Source: Halorientalis pallida (GTDB taxonomy: Archaea; Halobacteriota; Halobacteria; Halobacteriales; Haloarculaceae). From it: a stretch of 64,000 bases of DNA. Shown here piece by piece: positions 43,729-52,796 of the stretch. The stretch covers positions 530,292 through 594,291 of the forward strand of contig NZ_RDFA01000001.1 in the NCBI RefSeq assembly GCF_004118325.1. The letters are read 5' to 3'. A model generated the notes under the pieces. It worked only from the letters and a program-made list of their open reading frames with translations. It did no database searches and was not told where the DNA came from. The translations under genes were made by a program, and so were the position numbers. The stretch's first letter is position 1, and every line of letters begins with the position of its first letter.

Positions 43729-44049
43729 CAACAAATACGGATAGACAGATGAATAAATACCCTACTATTACCTTTACCCCTGAATCTATTATCTATATAG
43801 ATATACGTATTGCTATGCGCCTACCGACCGCTACTCACCGGGTAGAACTGCTCTATCCGCGCGTTCGGTGCCGGCGACTACCGGGGCGGGTAGCGGCATC
43901 GGTCAAACGTGACACGCGAAACTGGGGGTTCCGGTGTCGAGAGACGTTCCAGATCGGCCGACAAAGTACTCACAGCGTATATAGGGATTATTCGGAGTAC
44001 CATATATAGACATAGATTGATTTATTGGGGAGAAGTCGGAAAGGTCGGT
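43729..44049. promoter_or_regulatory. divergent control region between pstS and the AbrB-PhoU regulator
   Basis: No gene in 321 bases; A+T content is far above the rest. A perfect 12-base palindrome ATCTATATAGAT lies around 43790-43801 and may be a regulator-binding dyad. On the pstS side TATTTATTC (minus strand) is at promoter distance. On the other side CATATATAG (44000-44008) and GATTTATTG (44017-44025) precede ATG 44050 by about 46 and 28 bases. This is where phosphate-dependent control of both transcripts is expected. Confidence 0.6.
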
Positions 44050-45045
44050 ATGGAGACGCGCAAGGTGCAGGTCACGGGCGGGTCGACGTACACCGTGTCG
44101 CTCCCGAAAGACTGGGCGACCGAGAACGACGTGAGCGCGGGCAGTGTGGTCGAGTTCCACGCCGAGGACGACTCCCTCCTCCTCTCGCCGAAGCAAGGCG
44201 AAGAGCGCACGGAGGGGACCCTCGACGTGAGCGGGCTGGAGGGCGACCAGCTCACGCGCGCCGTCATGACGATGTACGTCAGCGGCTTCGACATCATCAC
44301 GCTGGAGACGCCTCGGGTCAGTGCCCAGCAGCGTCGGACCGTCCGCCAGGCCACGCAGGGACTGGTCGGGCTGGAAGTGATCGAGGAGACCAGCGAGCGG
44401 GTCGTGTTGCAGGACCTGCTCGACTCCTCGGAGCTGTCGGTGCACAACGCCATCACGCGGATGCGGTTGGTTGCACTCACAATGCTGTCGGACGCGGTCG
44501 ATGCCCTGGTGGAGAACGACGACGACCTCGCACACGACGTACGCGAGCGCGACGACGACGTGGACCGGCTCTGGTACATGATCTCGCGGGTCTTCCGCTC
44601 GGTCCTGCGCGATCCGACGGCGGCGTCCCAGATCGGCCTCCCGCGGGAGACCTGTTTCGACTACCAGTCCAGCGCTCGCCAGTTGGAGCGGATCGCGGAC
44701 CACGCCTCGAAGATCGCCCGACTGACCCTGGAGGTCGGGGACGTGCCCGAGGACATCGGCGACGGGCTGCACGAACTCCGCGAGGAGGCGCTGGCGGTGC
44801 CCGAGACGGCGATGGACGCCCTGCTGGAGGACGACTCCGACGAGGCCACCCGGCTGGCCACGGAGGCCCGCTCGCGCATCCGCCCCATCGACGACAGCGC
44901 CCGGGAGATCGACGACCTCATCCACCAGATGGACTCACAGACCGCCCAGGTCCTGGGGCTGGTCGTCGACTCGCTCTCGCGGACCGCCGACTACGGGGGC
45001 AACATCGCCGAGAGTGCGCTGCAGAAGGCAGCACCGCGGCCCTGA
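44050..45045 (+). CDS. AbrB/SpoVT-domain PhoU-family regulator
   Basis: ATG 44050 gives 331 residues. The first ~45 residues (METRKVQVTGGSTYTVSLPK, then DWATENDVSAGSVVEFHAED) form a swapped-hairpin AbrB DNA-binding domain. The rest has PhoU repeats (LSVHNAITRMRLVALTML, SSARQLERIADHASKIAR, TAQVLGLVVDSLSRTADYGG). Placed divergently from pstSCAB-phoU, it is a likely transcriptional regulator of that operon and itself. It resembles haloarchaeal phosphate-uptake regulators. The binding site may be the palindrome at 43790-43801. Confidence 0.85.
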   Translation: METRKVQVTGGSTYTVSLPKDWATENDVSAGSVVEFHAEDDSLLLSPKQGEERTEGTLDVSGLEGDQLTRAVMTMYVSGFDIITLETPRVSAQQRRTVRQATQGLVGLEVIEETSERVVLQDLLDSSELSVHNAITRMRLVALTMLSDAVDALVENDDDLAHDVRERDDDVDRLWYMISRVFRSVLRDPTAASQIGLPRETCFDYQSSARQLERIADHASKIARLTLEVGDVPEDIGDGLHELREEALAVPETAMDALLEDDSDEATRLATEARSRIRPIDDSAREIDDLIHQMDSQTAQVLGLVVDSLSRTADYGGNIAESALQKAAPRP

Positions 45046-45057
45046 AAAGGAGAAGGC

Positions 45058-45429
45058 TTACTCGACGAGAACGCCGTTGACCTGGCCGTCTTGGCCGGGG
45101 CGGGAGGTGACGCGAACGCGGCCCTCGCTCGTTTCGAGGATCGCACCTTTGGTGATGATGTTCCGTCGTGCGTAGTTGGGGTTGGCGTCGTTGGCCTCGA
45201 CGTTCTCGATCTCGGCGGCGACGACTTCGTCGTCGGTGGCGACGCTCGCGGTGTCGGCCTCGATGGCACGGATCTTCTTGGTGTTGCCGCGCTTGTCGAC
45301 GAACTTCAGCTTCGCGTCACCGACCTGTGTCTCGGTCGGCTCGTCGCCGAGTTCGTGCTTTTTCTTCTTGTGGTTCGGTCGCAGTCGGCCGCCGGTGCGC
45401 TTGCGCGTCGAACGTCCCTGATCTTTCAT
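45058..45429 (-). CDS. 30S ribosomal protein S8e
   Basis: ATG 45429 (MKDQGRSTRKRTGGRLRPNH) gives 123 residues with the S8e basic N-terminus, KKKKHELGDEPTETQVGD, a KLKFVDKRGNTKKIRAIEAD core and the ending GAILETSEGRVRVTSRPGQD. It is a small-subunit protein found in archaea and eukaryotes. It converges with the AbrB-PhoU regulator, 12 bases apart. The open frame to 45609 is not used. Confidence 0.95.
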   Translation of the reverse strand: MKDQGRSTRKRTGGRLRPNHKKKKHELGDEPTETQVGDAKLKFVDKRGNTKKIRAIEADTASVATDDEVVAAEIENVEANDANPNYARRNIITKGAILETSEGRVRVTSRPGQDGQVNGVLVE

Positions 45430-45491
45430 ACCCGAGGATTCGCAGGCGACCACTTGAACCTCTCGACTCGCCCACGTCGCGGGGAGAGCGA

Positions 45492-46451
45492 TTACTCGGA
45501 CCCGTGGTCGTCGAGCGCGGCCTGGACGGCTCCGAAGTCGACGGGCGGTTCGAACTCGGCGAGCGTGGTCTCGACCGCCGACACAGCGTCGCCGTACTGG
45601 TCGCGCCACGCGGGCCGCGCCAGGTCCTCCAGACGTTCACCGAGCCGTTCCCGACGGGATTCGAGAGCGTCCAGCCGGTCGGCGATCTCGTCGAGTTCGG
45701 CCGTGTCCTCACCCTCGCGGTCGGCCCAGGTCCGAACGTCGGCCAGCTCGGTGCGGGCGTCCGCGAGGACGAGTTCGTTCACGCGCTGTCGCTGGGTCAC
45801 TGCGAACCACTGGGTGGCCGGATCGGGTTCGTCCGCGCCGATCACCGCGGGGGCTTCGAGGCGGTCGGCGGCGGCTTCGAGGTCGTCGAAGGCGGCGCTG
45901 ATCGCGTTCACGTCGGCCGACAGTCCGGCGACGCGGGTCGCGTGGCCGTCGAGCCAGCGCTCGAACTCGTCCGCGTCGCTCGCGAGTTGCTGTGCGTCCC
46001 CGTGGAGCGTGTCGGCCTCCTGCCCGAGGTCGCGAAGGTCGCGGACGTACTCGAAGACCGAGTCGCTGTACTCGCGTCGGTGGATCAGTTCGTGGAGACG
46101 GTCGGCCAGGTCCCGCGCCCGCGTCTCGACGGACTCGGCGCGGGCCCCGAACCCCTCCAGCCGCGCTCGGATGGTTTCGAGATCGGGAGCGTCCGCAGCG
46201 GCCGCTTCGACCTCGTCGACCCGCATGGCCGCGAACTCGGCGCGATTCTCGGCGTTCGAGACGGCCAGCGAGGTGTCGGATTCGAGTTCCGTGATCATAT
46301 CCTCGGAGACGATGCGGTCGATGGCGACCTCCGCGAGTACCGTCCGGACCGTCGCCTCGTCCGGGCGGTCGTCGCGGGCCGCGATCCGTTCGGCGGCCTC
46401 CGCCAGTGACAGCCCTGTCACGTCTCCTGACGCATCGTCGTCCTGTTCCAT
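45492..46451 (-). CDS. halo transducer protein (coiled-coil)
   Basis: ATG 46451 (MEQDDDASGDVTGLSLAEAA) gives about 319 residues, almost wholly helical and acidic, without membrane segments. Heptad-rich stretches are ESVETRARDLADRLHELIHR and LDALESRRERLGERLEDLAR. An N-terminal ~45-residue domain (ERIAARDDRPDEATVRTVL) may fold as a small alpha domain. I recognise this family from haloarchaeal annotations named halo transducer protein; its role is undefined. It does not have the MCP signalling tip, so the name should not be read as chemotaxis evidence. Confidence 0.7.
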   Translation of the reverse strand: MEQDDDASGDVTGLSLAEAAERIAARDDRPDEATVRTVLAEVAIDRIVSEDMITELESDTSLAVSNAENRAEFAAMRVDEVEAAAADAPDLETIRARLEGFGARAESVETRARDLADRLHELIHRREYSDSVFEYVRDLRDLGQEADTLHGDAQQLASDADEFERWLDGHATRVAGLSADVNAISAAFDDLEAAADRLEAPAVIGADEPDPATQWFAVTQRQRVNELVLADARTELADVRTWADREGEDTAELDEIADRLDALESRRERLGERLEDLARPAWRDQYGDAVSAVETTLAEFEPPVDFGAVQAALDDHGSE

Positions 46452-46540
46452 GTGCGAGTGCTGTATCGGGAGGCCGATTAGCGTTTCCGTCGACACGGGT
46501 TCCGATGGGTTTAGGACCGTCCCGGTCGGCGGAAGTGACG

Positions 46541-46981
46541 ATGAGTCTCCGGACGGCCGTCGCCGCCCCCTTCCGCCAGCAGGGCACGACCGCGATGGGG
46601 GAAAGCGAGTTCGTCGTCGCTCTCTCGCTGGATCGGGACTGGTTCACGCCCGACCAGGCCAAGCGCCTGCTCGACGTGGCCGCCGGCGAGGGGCTGGTGA
46701 CCCGCGACGCGGGCGAGGTCGAAGTCGAGTTCGATCCCGACGGCGTCGTGGTGCCCGAGGGGTTCGTCCCCGACGAGTCGATCCTCCAGCAGCGCTCGAC
46801 GTTCGAGCGTATCCTCGACGCGCTGGTGGAGGCCGGCACCGAGAAGCAGGCCGCCGTCGCGGAGATCAACTCCCTGCAGGCCGACCTCGGCGTGACCGTC
46901 GAGGCCGCCGCCGTGGTCTACGCCAGACGGGAGGGCCTGGACGTGGAAGACGCCGCCGAGCGTGCACTGGGTGAACTCTGA
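46541..46981 (+). CDS. DUF2240-family protein
   Basis: ATG 46541 (MSLRTAVAAPFRQQGTTAMG) gives 146 residues: ESEFVVALSLDRDWFTPDQA and KRLLDVAAGEGLVTRDAGEV, then PDESILQQRSTFERILDALV and EAGTEKQAAVAEINSLQADL. The archaeal DUF2240 family shares this layout; activity is unknown. Its stop abuts the start of the next gene (46982), so the two are coupled. A winged-helix-like N-terminal half is possible. Confidence 0.75.
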   Translation: MSLRTAVAAPFRQQGTTAMGESEFVVALSLDRDWFTPDQAKRLLDVAAGEGLVTRDAGEVEVEFDPDGVVVPEGFVPDESILQQRSTFERILDALVEAGTEKQAAVAEINSLQADLGVTVEAAAVVYARREGLDVEDAAERALGEL

Positions 46982-47362
46982 ATGGTCGAGGATACGATTA
47001 CGGACGGCAAACGGATCGCACAGCTACTGTCCTCGGAGATCACGGGCCGGGAGACCGGCCCACTCGCCGCGATGGCGGTCGTCGAGGCCGATCCGGACGT
47101 GGAGCCGACCGCCGACGGTGCTTTCGCCTACGGCGTCGACCGCGACGACGAGCGCGTGGCCGACGTGGCGGTCCAGCCCGAGCGGGCCTACCTGGAGCTG
47201 CGGACCGGTGTCGACGCCGGCGCGGCGGCGGCCGCCGACGCCGACCTCCGGGTACGACCGAAGGCAGTCGAGCCGCCGCGGACGCTCGTGTTCGTCGAGT
47301 CCGGGGCGGCGGTGAAGGCGGCCGTGGACGTGCTCGTCGCGGCCGCCGACGCCGAGTCCTGA
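46982..47362 (+). CDS. conserved haloarchaeal hypothetical protein (126 aa)
   Basis: The protein begins MVEDTITDGKRIAQLLSSEI and has alternating strands and helices (ADVAVQPERAYLELRTGVDA, TLVFVESGAAVKAAVDVLVA). No catalytic motif is seen. It directly follows the DUF2240 gene with no gap, suggesting joint expression. Family numbering is not given because I cannot verify it. Confidence 0.6.
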   Translation: MVEDTITDGKRIAQLLSSEITGRETGPLAAMAVVEADPDVEPTADGAFAYGVDRDDERVADVAVQPERAYLELRTGVDAGAAAAADADLRVRPKAVEPPRTLVFVESGAAVKAAVDVLVAAADAES

Positions 47363-47363
47363 G

Positions 47364-48017
47364 TCAGAGCGTCGCGAGAATGTCGGGGAGGCGTGCGACC
47401 AGTTCCTCGCGGTCGACTGCGGCGTCGGCCGCCGCGTGTCGCTCGGGACCGCCGGGATAGCGGACCTGGACGGTGGCGAGGCCGGCGTCGGCCGCACCCT
47501 GCACGTCCACTTCGGGGCGGTCGCCGACGTAGATCGTCGCGGCGGGGTCGACGCCCAGTTCGTCACAGATCGCCGCGAACGCCCGCTCGTCGGGCTTGCC
47601 GGTCGGGAGCGATCCGGAGATCACCACGGCGTCGAACAGAGTGGCCCAGTCCAGCGTCTGGAGTTTGCCCCGCTGGGCGACCAGCGGCCCGTCGGTCAGG
47701 AGACCTACCCGGTAGGACTCGCGCAGATCCGCGAGCAGGTCGGGAACGCCTGCGACGGGTTCGAGGGCGTCCTCGACGGCCAGCCGGTAGGCCGTCGCCA
47801 CGTCCTCGGGGTCGGTGTCGTCGCTCAGCAGTCGCTCGAAGATGGGCGCGCGGGTCTCCGTGGCGGCGACCTCGCCGTGGGCGTCGAGGTAGTCCGCCCG
47901 CTCGATGGCGTGGGTGTCGGCCCGGTCGGTGGCGTCGTCGAGCAACGTCTGACGGTCGCGGTCGGTGACCGCCAGCGTGTAGTCCAGATCGAACACGACG
48001 GCGTCGAACGACGGCAT
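47364..48017 (-). CDS. HAD-superfamily hydrolase
   Basis: ATG 48017 (MPSFDAVVFDLDYTLAVTDR) gives 217 residues with all HAD motifs: catalytic DLDYT, motif II LLTDGP, motif III lysine in TGKPDER, and motif IV YVGDRPEVDVQGA. The cap (about 20-85) is helical, the C1 type. Substrate is probably a phosphorylated sugar or similar metabolite. It converges with the preceding small gene. Confidence 0.85.
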   Translation of the reverse strand: MPSFDAVVFDLDYTLAVTDRDRQTLLDDATDRADTHAIERADYLDAHGEVAATETRAPIFERLLSDDTDPEDVATAYRLAVEDALEPVAGVPDLLADLRESYRVGLLTDGPLVAQRGKLQTLDWATLFDAVVISGSLPTGKPDERAFAAICDELGVDPAATIYVGDRPEVDVQGAADAGLATVQVRYPGGPERHAAADAAVDREELVARLPDILATL

Positions 48018-48122
48018 TCGCTCCTCCGTAGCGGCCCGTCGGGTTTGAGTGTTCCCCAAGACTCAAACCGGCGTTTGACTCTACGGCGAGTATTCATAGC
48101 GGTCCGACCAACGGACAGGTGC

Positions 48123-48878
48123 ATGCGAAAGACGATCGCCCTGGCGCTCGCCGCCGCCGTCGTCCTGACGGTCGGCGCGGCGGGCACAGTCCTCGCGATG
48201 GGTGGCACCGGCACACAACCAGCACAGGCCGCCGACACCGGCGATCAGAGCATCACCGTCTCGGGCGAGGGGTCGGCCAGCGCCCAGCCGGATCAGGCCG
48301 TCCTCCGCTTCGCCGTGACCGCCGAGGGTGACGACCCGGCCGCGATCCGGTCGGAACTCGCCAGCGGTGCCAGCGACCTGCGGAGCGCGCTCTCCGAGGC
48401 CGGCGTCGCCGACGATAGCATCGAGACCGCCGGCTACAGCATCGAAGAGCCGCCACGACGCGTGCCGCCGGGGAGCGAGGGCGGCGAGACCGGCCCCGAC
48501 CTGCGCGGCGTCCACACCTTCGAGGTGACGCTTTCCGACACCGACCGTGCGGGCCCAGTCGTCGACGCGGCGGCTGGCGCGGGGGCGGAAGTCGAGTCCG
48601 TCCAGTTCACGCTGGCCGAGGACACCCGCGCGGACCTCCGGAACCAGGCGCTCGAAAACGCGATGAGCGACGCCCGCGGCCAGGCCGACACGCTCGCCAG
48701 CGCTGGTTCGCTGTCGGTAACTGGCGTCGCCAGCATCGACGCGACGGGCACGAACTACCGCCCCGTCGCTTACGAGGACACCGCCAGACAGTCGGCCAGC
48801 GGCGGCACGACTATCGAGACGGGCGACGTATCGGTCGAGACGAGCGTGCGCGTCGTCTACAACGCCAGCAGCGCGTAG
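48123..48878 (+). CDS. SIMPL-domain secreted/periplasmic-type protein
   Basis: ATG 48123 starts a Sec-like signal (KTIALALAAAVVLTVGAAGT, Ala-rich end). The mature 215 residues have the SIMPL pattern: ITVSGEGSASAQPDQAVLRF, VADDSIETAGYSIEEPPRRV, VQFTLAEDTRADLRNQALEN and RQSASGGTTIETGDVSVETS. Proteins of this group are secreted oxidative-stress related or unknown. A low-complexity insertion with PPRRVPPGSEGG is seen near 105. A hairpin at 48890-48912 follows the stop. Confidence 0.85.
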   Translation: MRKTIALALAAAVVLTVGAAGTVLAMGGTGTQPAQAADTGDQSITVSGEGSASAQPDQAVLRFAVTAEGDDPAAIRSELASGASDLRSALSEAGVADDSIETAGYSIEEPPRRVPPGSEGGETGPDLRGVHTFEVTLSDTDRAGPVVDAAAGAGAEVESVQFTLAEDTRADLRNQALENAMSDARGQADTLASAGSLSVTGVASIDATGTNYRPVAYEDTARQSASGGTTIETGDVSVETSVRVVYNASSA

Positions 48879-48889
48879 CGCTGCTGTAC

Positions 48890-48912
48890 CCCCGCTCGCT
48901 TCGCTCGCGGGG
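48890..48912 (+). terminator. hairpin between the SIMPL gene and pyrF
   Basis: CCCCGC (48890-48895) and GCGGGG (48907-48912) pair around the loop TCGCTTCGCTC. It lies 12 bases after the SIMPL stop. No T-run follows, so termination is only possible; the same GCTCGCTTCGCTCGC type of hairpin is common in haloarchaeal intergenes. Confidence 0.35.
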
Positions 48913-48964
48913 CGGCGAGTGGCCAATAGGAACCTTGTAGTGAGTGCCGGGCCAGCGCCCGGTA

Positions 48965-49762
48965 ATGACCTTCTTCGACCGGCTGGCCGACCGCATCGAC
49001 GCGGTCGACAGCGTCGTCTCCGTCGGCCTCGACCCCGACATGGACCGGCTCCCCGACCACCTGCTGGACCGTGACCTCCCGCGGTGGGCGTTCAACCGCC
49101 GGATCATCGACGCCACGCACGAGCACGCCGCCTGCTACAAGCCCAACGCGGCGTTCTACGAGGACCCCGACGGCTGGCGCGCGCTCGAAGAGACCATCGC
49201 CTACGCCCACGGCAAAGACGTCCCCGTCCTGCTCGACGCGAAACGGGGCGACATCGGTAACACCGCCCGGCAGTACGCCGACCTGCTCGACCGCGCGGAC
49301 GCCATCACCGCCAACCCCTACATGGGCCGGGACTCGCTGGAGCCGTTCCTCGAACGGGAAGAGGCGGGCGTCTTCCTGCTCTGTCGCACCTCCAACCCCG
49401 GGGGGGCAGACATCCAGAACCTCGAACTCGCCTCGGGCGAACCCGTCTACGAGCGCGTGGCCGCGCTGGCCGACACCTGGAACCGCAACGGCAACGTCGG
49501 CCTCGTCGTCGGCGCGACCCAGCCCGAAGAACTGGCGGAGATCCGCGAGGTCGTCCCCGACCTCCCCTTCCTCGTGCCCGGCGTGGGTGCCCAGGGCGGT
49601 GACGCCGAGGCCGCGGTGGAGCACGGGCTGGCCGAGGGGGTGGGTCTGGTCAACTCCTCGCGCGGGATTATATTCGCTGGTGAAGACCAGGGCGAGGAGT
49701 TCCACAGAGCCAGCGGGCAGGCAGCGAGGCAGTTGAAACAGCAGCTCAACCAGTTCCGGTGA
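48965..49762 (+). CDS. pyrF: orotidine-5'-phosphate decarboxylase
   Basis: ATG 48965 (MTFFDRLADRIDAVDSVVSV) gives 265 residues. The diagnostic barrel motif VLLDAKRGDIGNTARQYADL contains the Lys-Asp catalytic pair. Phosphate-binding ends are LVVGATQPEELAEI and FLVPGVGAQGGDAEAAVEHG, with VNSSRGIIFA at the end. This is the longer subgroup of OMP decarboxylases. It makes UMP in pyrimidine synthesis. A TATA-like region is unclear in the short GC-rich gap before it. Confidence 0.93.
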   Translation: MTFFDRLADRIDAVDSVVSVGLDPDMDRLPDHLLDRDLPRWAFNRRIIDATHEHAACYKPNAAFYEDPDGWRALEETIAYAHGKDVPVLLDAKRGDIGNTARQYADLLDRADAITANPYMGRDSLEPFLEREEAGVFLLCRTSNPGGADIQNLELASGEPVYERVAALADTWNRNGNVGLVVGATQPEELAEIREVVPDLPFLVPGVGAQGGDAEAAVEHGLAEGVGLVNSSRGIIFAGEDQGEEFHRASGQAARQLKQQLNQFR

Positions 49763-50608
49763 CTACGGGCGGTCCCCTGCCGTGTCGCGCGCTGAGAGGT
49801 GGCGATTTAGCACGCGGACGACGGCGTCGAGGTCGTCTATCTCACCGCGGGAACAGCGGATCGGCCCCCTGCATCGGCGGTGGAGGACGAGGGTGTCGTC
49901 GGTGCGACTGTACCCCGACAGGCGAGACCACGGGACGGGTTTCGGAAAGTTGTCGGGATCGATCACCAGTCCGTCGGGGTAGGCCTCGTACGTGCGGGCC
50001 TGGGTGGTCGCGTTGAGCCAGGACGTGAGTATCCCCGAAAGTGCCGTCCCGACGACCAGGAAGGCCGCGTCGAGGGTGAGGAGGCCCACGGCAGATCCGG
50101 CGACGATTGGAGCGCCGGCGAGGACGTACAGGGACAACTGGCGACGGGCCACACGACGAGAGGGGCGCGCGCGCCACGAGGCCGCTGGCTCCTGGCCCGC
50201 CGCGATCCGGTCGGCCAGTGCCCGGTTGTCGATCAGGACGGCGACTCCCGCGAGGGCGAAGGCGATCAGTCCGAGCACCAGCGTCCTCACGGTGACGGGC
50301 AATTCGGGACCGACGGTGACGTACTCCACCCAGCCGTGAGCCAGGAAGACGGCAGCCGGAACCGAGAACAGCGCGTAGTGGAGTCTCGTCCGGGCCAGCA
50401 CGACGGCGAGGTTCGGGACGGTCACCGCGACGACGGCGACGCCGACGACCGCGAGTCCGGCGGGCGCGAGCGCCGCCGCGGCCGGTGCGATCCTGTCGGT
50501 GAGCGCGACGAAGCGCAGGACGACGACGGAGCCGCCGTACATTCCGAGCACGGCCGCGAGGACGACACGGGTCAGCCACGGTCGCCCGGCGGTTCGACTG
50601 CGGGTCAC
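49763..50608 (-). CDS. multi-pass membrane protein with PH-like C-terminal domain (paralogue of 34563-35420)
   Basis: The start is uncertain; GTG 50608 (MTRSRTAGRPWLTRVVLAAV) precedes the first helix and gives about 281 residues. Helices include VVLRFVALTD-flanked segments, VGVAVVAVTVPNLAVVLA, LVLGLIAFALAGVAVLID and FLVVGTALSGILTS. The C-terminal part (RTYEAYPDGLVIDPDNFPKP, VPWSRLSGYSRTDDTLVLHR) resembles those of 34107 and 34563. It converges with pyrF without a gap. No function is known. Confidence 0.6.
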   Translation of the reverse strand: MTRSRTAGRPWLTRVVLAAVLGMYGGSVVVLRFVALTDRIAPAAAALAPAGLAVVGVAVVAVTVPNLAVVLARTRLHYALFSVPAAVFLAHGWVEYVTVGPELPVTVRTLVLGLIAFALAGVAVLIDNRALADRIAAGQEPAASWRARPSRRVARRQLSLYVLAGAPIVAGSAVGLLTLDAAFLVVGTALSGILTSWLNATTQARTYEAYPDGLVIDPDNFPKPVPWSRLSGYSRTDDTLVLHRRCRGPIRCSRGEIDDLDAVVRVLNRHLSARDTAGDRP

Positions 50609-50765
50609 ATCGAACGTGACAACGGAGCGGATAGAAAGCGTTACGATCGGTCTGGGGAGCGGCCGGCGAGACTGGCTCAGACCCCCGATTCCGACGGGAG
50701 AGTGGCACGATATCCGTGAGTATTTCACCGCCTGTCGACAACCCGAATCATCAGGCCGAGAACGT

Positions 50766-52796
50766 ATGAAAACTCGCTACGTATTTTTCCTCGTCTTGCT
50801 GTTCGTGACGGCGGTTCTCACCGGGGCGATCTTCGTCGGATTTCAGGAGTACAAGGCGACGCTCTCGGCGGAGAGCCGGGAGGACGCGACCCGGACGGCG
50901 GTCCACGTCGGGTCCGAGCTCGCGTCGCAGTTCTCGGGCCGCCGACAGACGGTCCGGTTGGTCGCGGCGACGCCGGCCCTCGGCCGCCACGGAACCGACG
51001 CACAGCGAGCGACACTCCGGCGTCTGGTGGCGGAGACGCAGTTCTCCGGGGCGTCGGTGATCGCCCGCAACGGGACGATGACCAGCATCGTGTCGGACCT
51101 GACGCCGGCCGAGCGGGCGGCGCTGATCGGGTCGGATTTCGGCGACCGGATCTACTTCCAGCGGGCGATGGCGGGCGAGACGTACCTGAGCGAGCCCATC
51201 AGTGCCGAGTCGGGCAACGACATCGTGACCGTCAGCACCCCGATCCGACACAACGGGACGGTGGTGGGAACGCTCAACGGGGCGTACCACGTGCCCGAGT
51301 CGTGGTTCGCGGACGGCGTGACGGCCTCGCTGGGACGCGAGGACGGCCTGACGATCTACGCACAGTCGGGGAGAGTGGTGTACTCGGAGCCGCCCCAGCG
51401 GGGAGCTACGACCGTCGTCAGGAACGCCAGCATCGGTGACACGGGCTGGACGGTGAGCGTCCAGTCGAGCCAGCGCACCGTCCAGTCGACGATCAGGGCC
51501 GTGACGTACCTGCAGGTCGGGAGCATTCTCGCGGTGGTGTTCGCGATCGGCGGCTTCGGCTGGTGGGTCTACCGGCGGAACCTCCACCAGGTCGAGCGCC
51601 TTCTGGAGGGGTTCACCCGCCTCGAAAACAGGGAGTACGGGACGGAGATCGACGTGCGGGGCGGCGAGGAGTGGCAGCAGATCGAAGCCGGGTTCGACGA
51701 GATGAGTCGCTCGCTCGCGCGGTTCGAGCACGAACGCCGCGAGCGCGAGCAGTCGCTCCGGGAGTTCAAACGCGCCGTCGAACACGCCGGGTACGCGGTG
51801 TTCATCACCGATCCCCAGGGGACGATCGAGTACGTGAACCCGGCGTTCGAGGAGATCACGGGGTACCCGGCGGCGGAAGCGGTCGGCGCGACGCCGACCA
51901 TCCTGAACTCCGGGGAGATGTCAGAGGACTACTTCGCAAGGCAGTGGGAGACGTTGCTTGCCGGCGAGGAGTGGGACGAGGAGATCGTCAACGAGCGCCG
52001 CAACGGGACGCGGTACGTCGCCCGACAGAAGATCACCCCGCTGACCGGTGAGGACGGGTCCGTCGAGGAGTTCGTCGCCATCCAGACGGACATCACGGCG
52101 CTCAAAGATCGTGAGCGTCACCTCCAGACGCTCAGTCGCGTGTTGCGTCACAACCTCCGGAACAAGATCGGCGTGATCGTCGGCTCGGCGGAACTGCTCG
52201 TCGGGGACGGCGGCGACGTCGACGAGGCGGTGATCGGCGACCGGATCGTCGACGCGAGCCAGCAGCTCACGGACCTCGCGGAGAAAGAACGACGGATCGT
52301 CACGCTCCTGACGTCTCACCCGCGCCGCAAGCGGATCGATCTCGCGGCGACGATCGAGTCGGTCGCGACGCGCGTCCGACGTAACCACCCCGACAGTCGG
52401 ATCACGGTGACCTGCCCCGCGGACGTGACGGTCGTCGGGATCGACGAACTCCAGCGGGGTCTGTACGAACTCGTCGAGAACAGCGTCGTCCACACCGACG
52501 GGTCGGCGACGGTCGAGGTCACCGTCGACCCTCGCGAGGAGACCGTCGCCGTCGCCATCGAGGACGACGGCCCCGGGATTCCCGAGAACGAGCGGCCGAT
52601 CCTGACGGGGGACGCCGACATCGAACCCCTCTCACACGGGAGCGGCCTGGGGCTCTGGCTGGTGTATCACACCGTCCGGCTGTCCGATGGCGTCGTCACC
52701 TGCACCGACGGCACGCCGACGGGCAGCGTCGTCACCTTCGAACTGCAGCGGGCGGACCCCTGTTCGGATCGGGACGGGGAGCGTCAGAACCGGTAG
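50766..52796 (+). CDS. membrane histidine kinase with extracellular Cache domain, HAMP and PAS
   Basis: ATG 50766 gives 676 residues: helix ~5-27; Cache-type extracellular domain ~30-260 (SDFGDRIYFQRAMAGETYLS, VTVSTPIRHNGTVVGTLNGA); helix ~265-285; HAMP ~286-340; PAS ~345-460 (YAVFITDPQGTIEYVNPAFE, with AFEEITGYPAAEAVG); HisKA with phospho-accepting His in RVLRHNLRNKIGVIVGSAEL; and HATPase_c with YELVENSVVHTDG, AIEDDGPGIPENE and GSGLGLWLVYHTVRLSDG. It probably senses an extracellular ligand. Its end overlaps a convergent zinc-finger gene by 13 bases. No response regulator is nearby. Confidence 0.92.
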   Translation: MKTRYVFFLVLLFVTAVLTGAIFVGFQEYKATLSAESREDATRTAVHVGSELASQFSGRRQTVRLVAATPALGRHGTDAQRATLRRLVAETQFSGASVIARNGTMTSIVSDLTPAERAALIGSDFGDRIYFQRAMAGETYLSEPISAESGNDIVTVSTPIRHNGTVVGTLNGAYHVPESWFADGVTASLGREDGLTIYAQSGRVVYSEPPQRGATTVVRNASIGDTGWTVSVQSSQRTVQSTIRAVTYLQVGSILAVVFAIGGFGWWVYRRNLHQVERLLEGFTRLENREYGTEIDVRGGEEWQQIEAGFDEMSRSLARFEHERREREQSLREFKRAVEHAGYAVFITDPQGTIEYVNPAFEEITGYPAAEAVGATPTILNSGEMSEDYFARQWETLLAGEEWDEEIVNERRNGTRYVARQKITPLTGEDGSVEEFVAIQTDITALKDRERHLQTLSRVLRHNLRNKIGVIVGSAELLVGDGGDVDEAVIGDRIVDASQQLTDLAEKERRIVTLLTSHPRRKRIDLAATIESVATRVRRNHPDSRITVTCPADVTVVGIDELQRGLYELVENSVVHTDGSATVEVTVDPREETVAVAIEDDGPGIPENERPILTGDADIEPLSHGSGLGLWLVYHTVRLSDGVVTCTDGTPTGSVVTFELQRADPCSDRDGERQNR

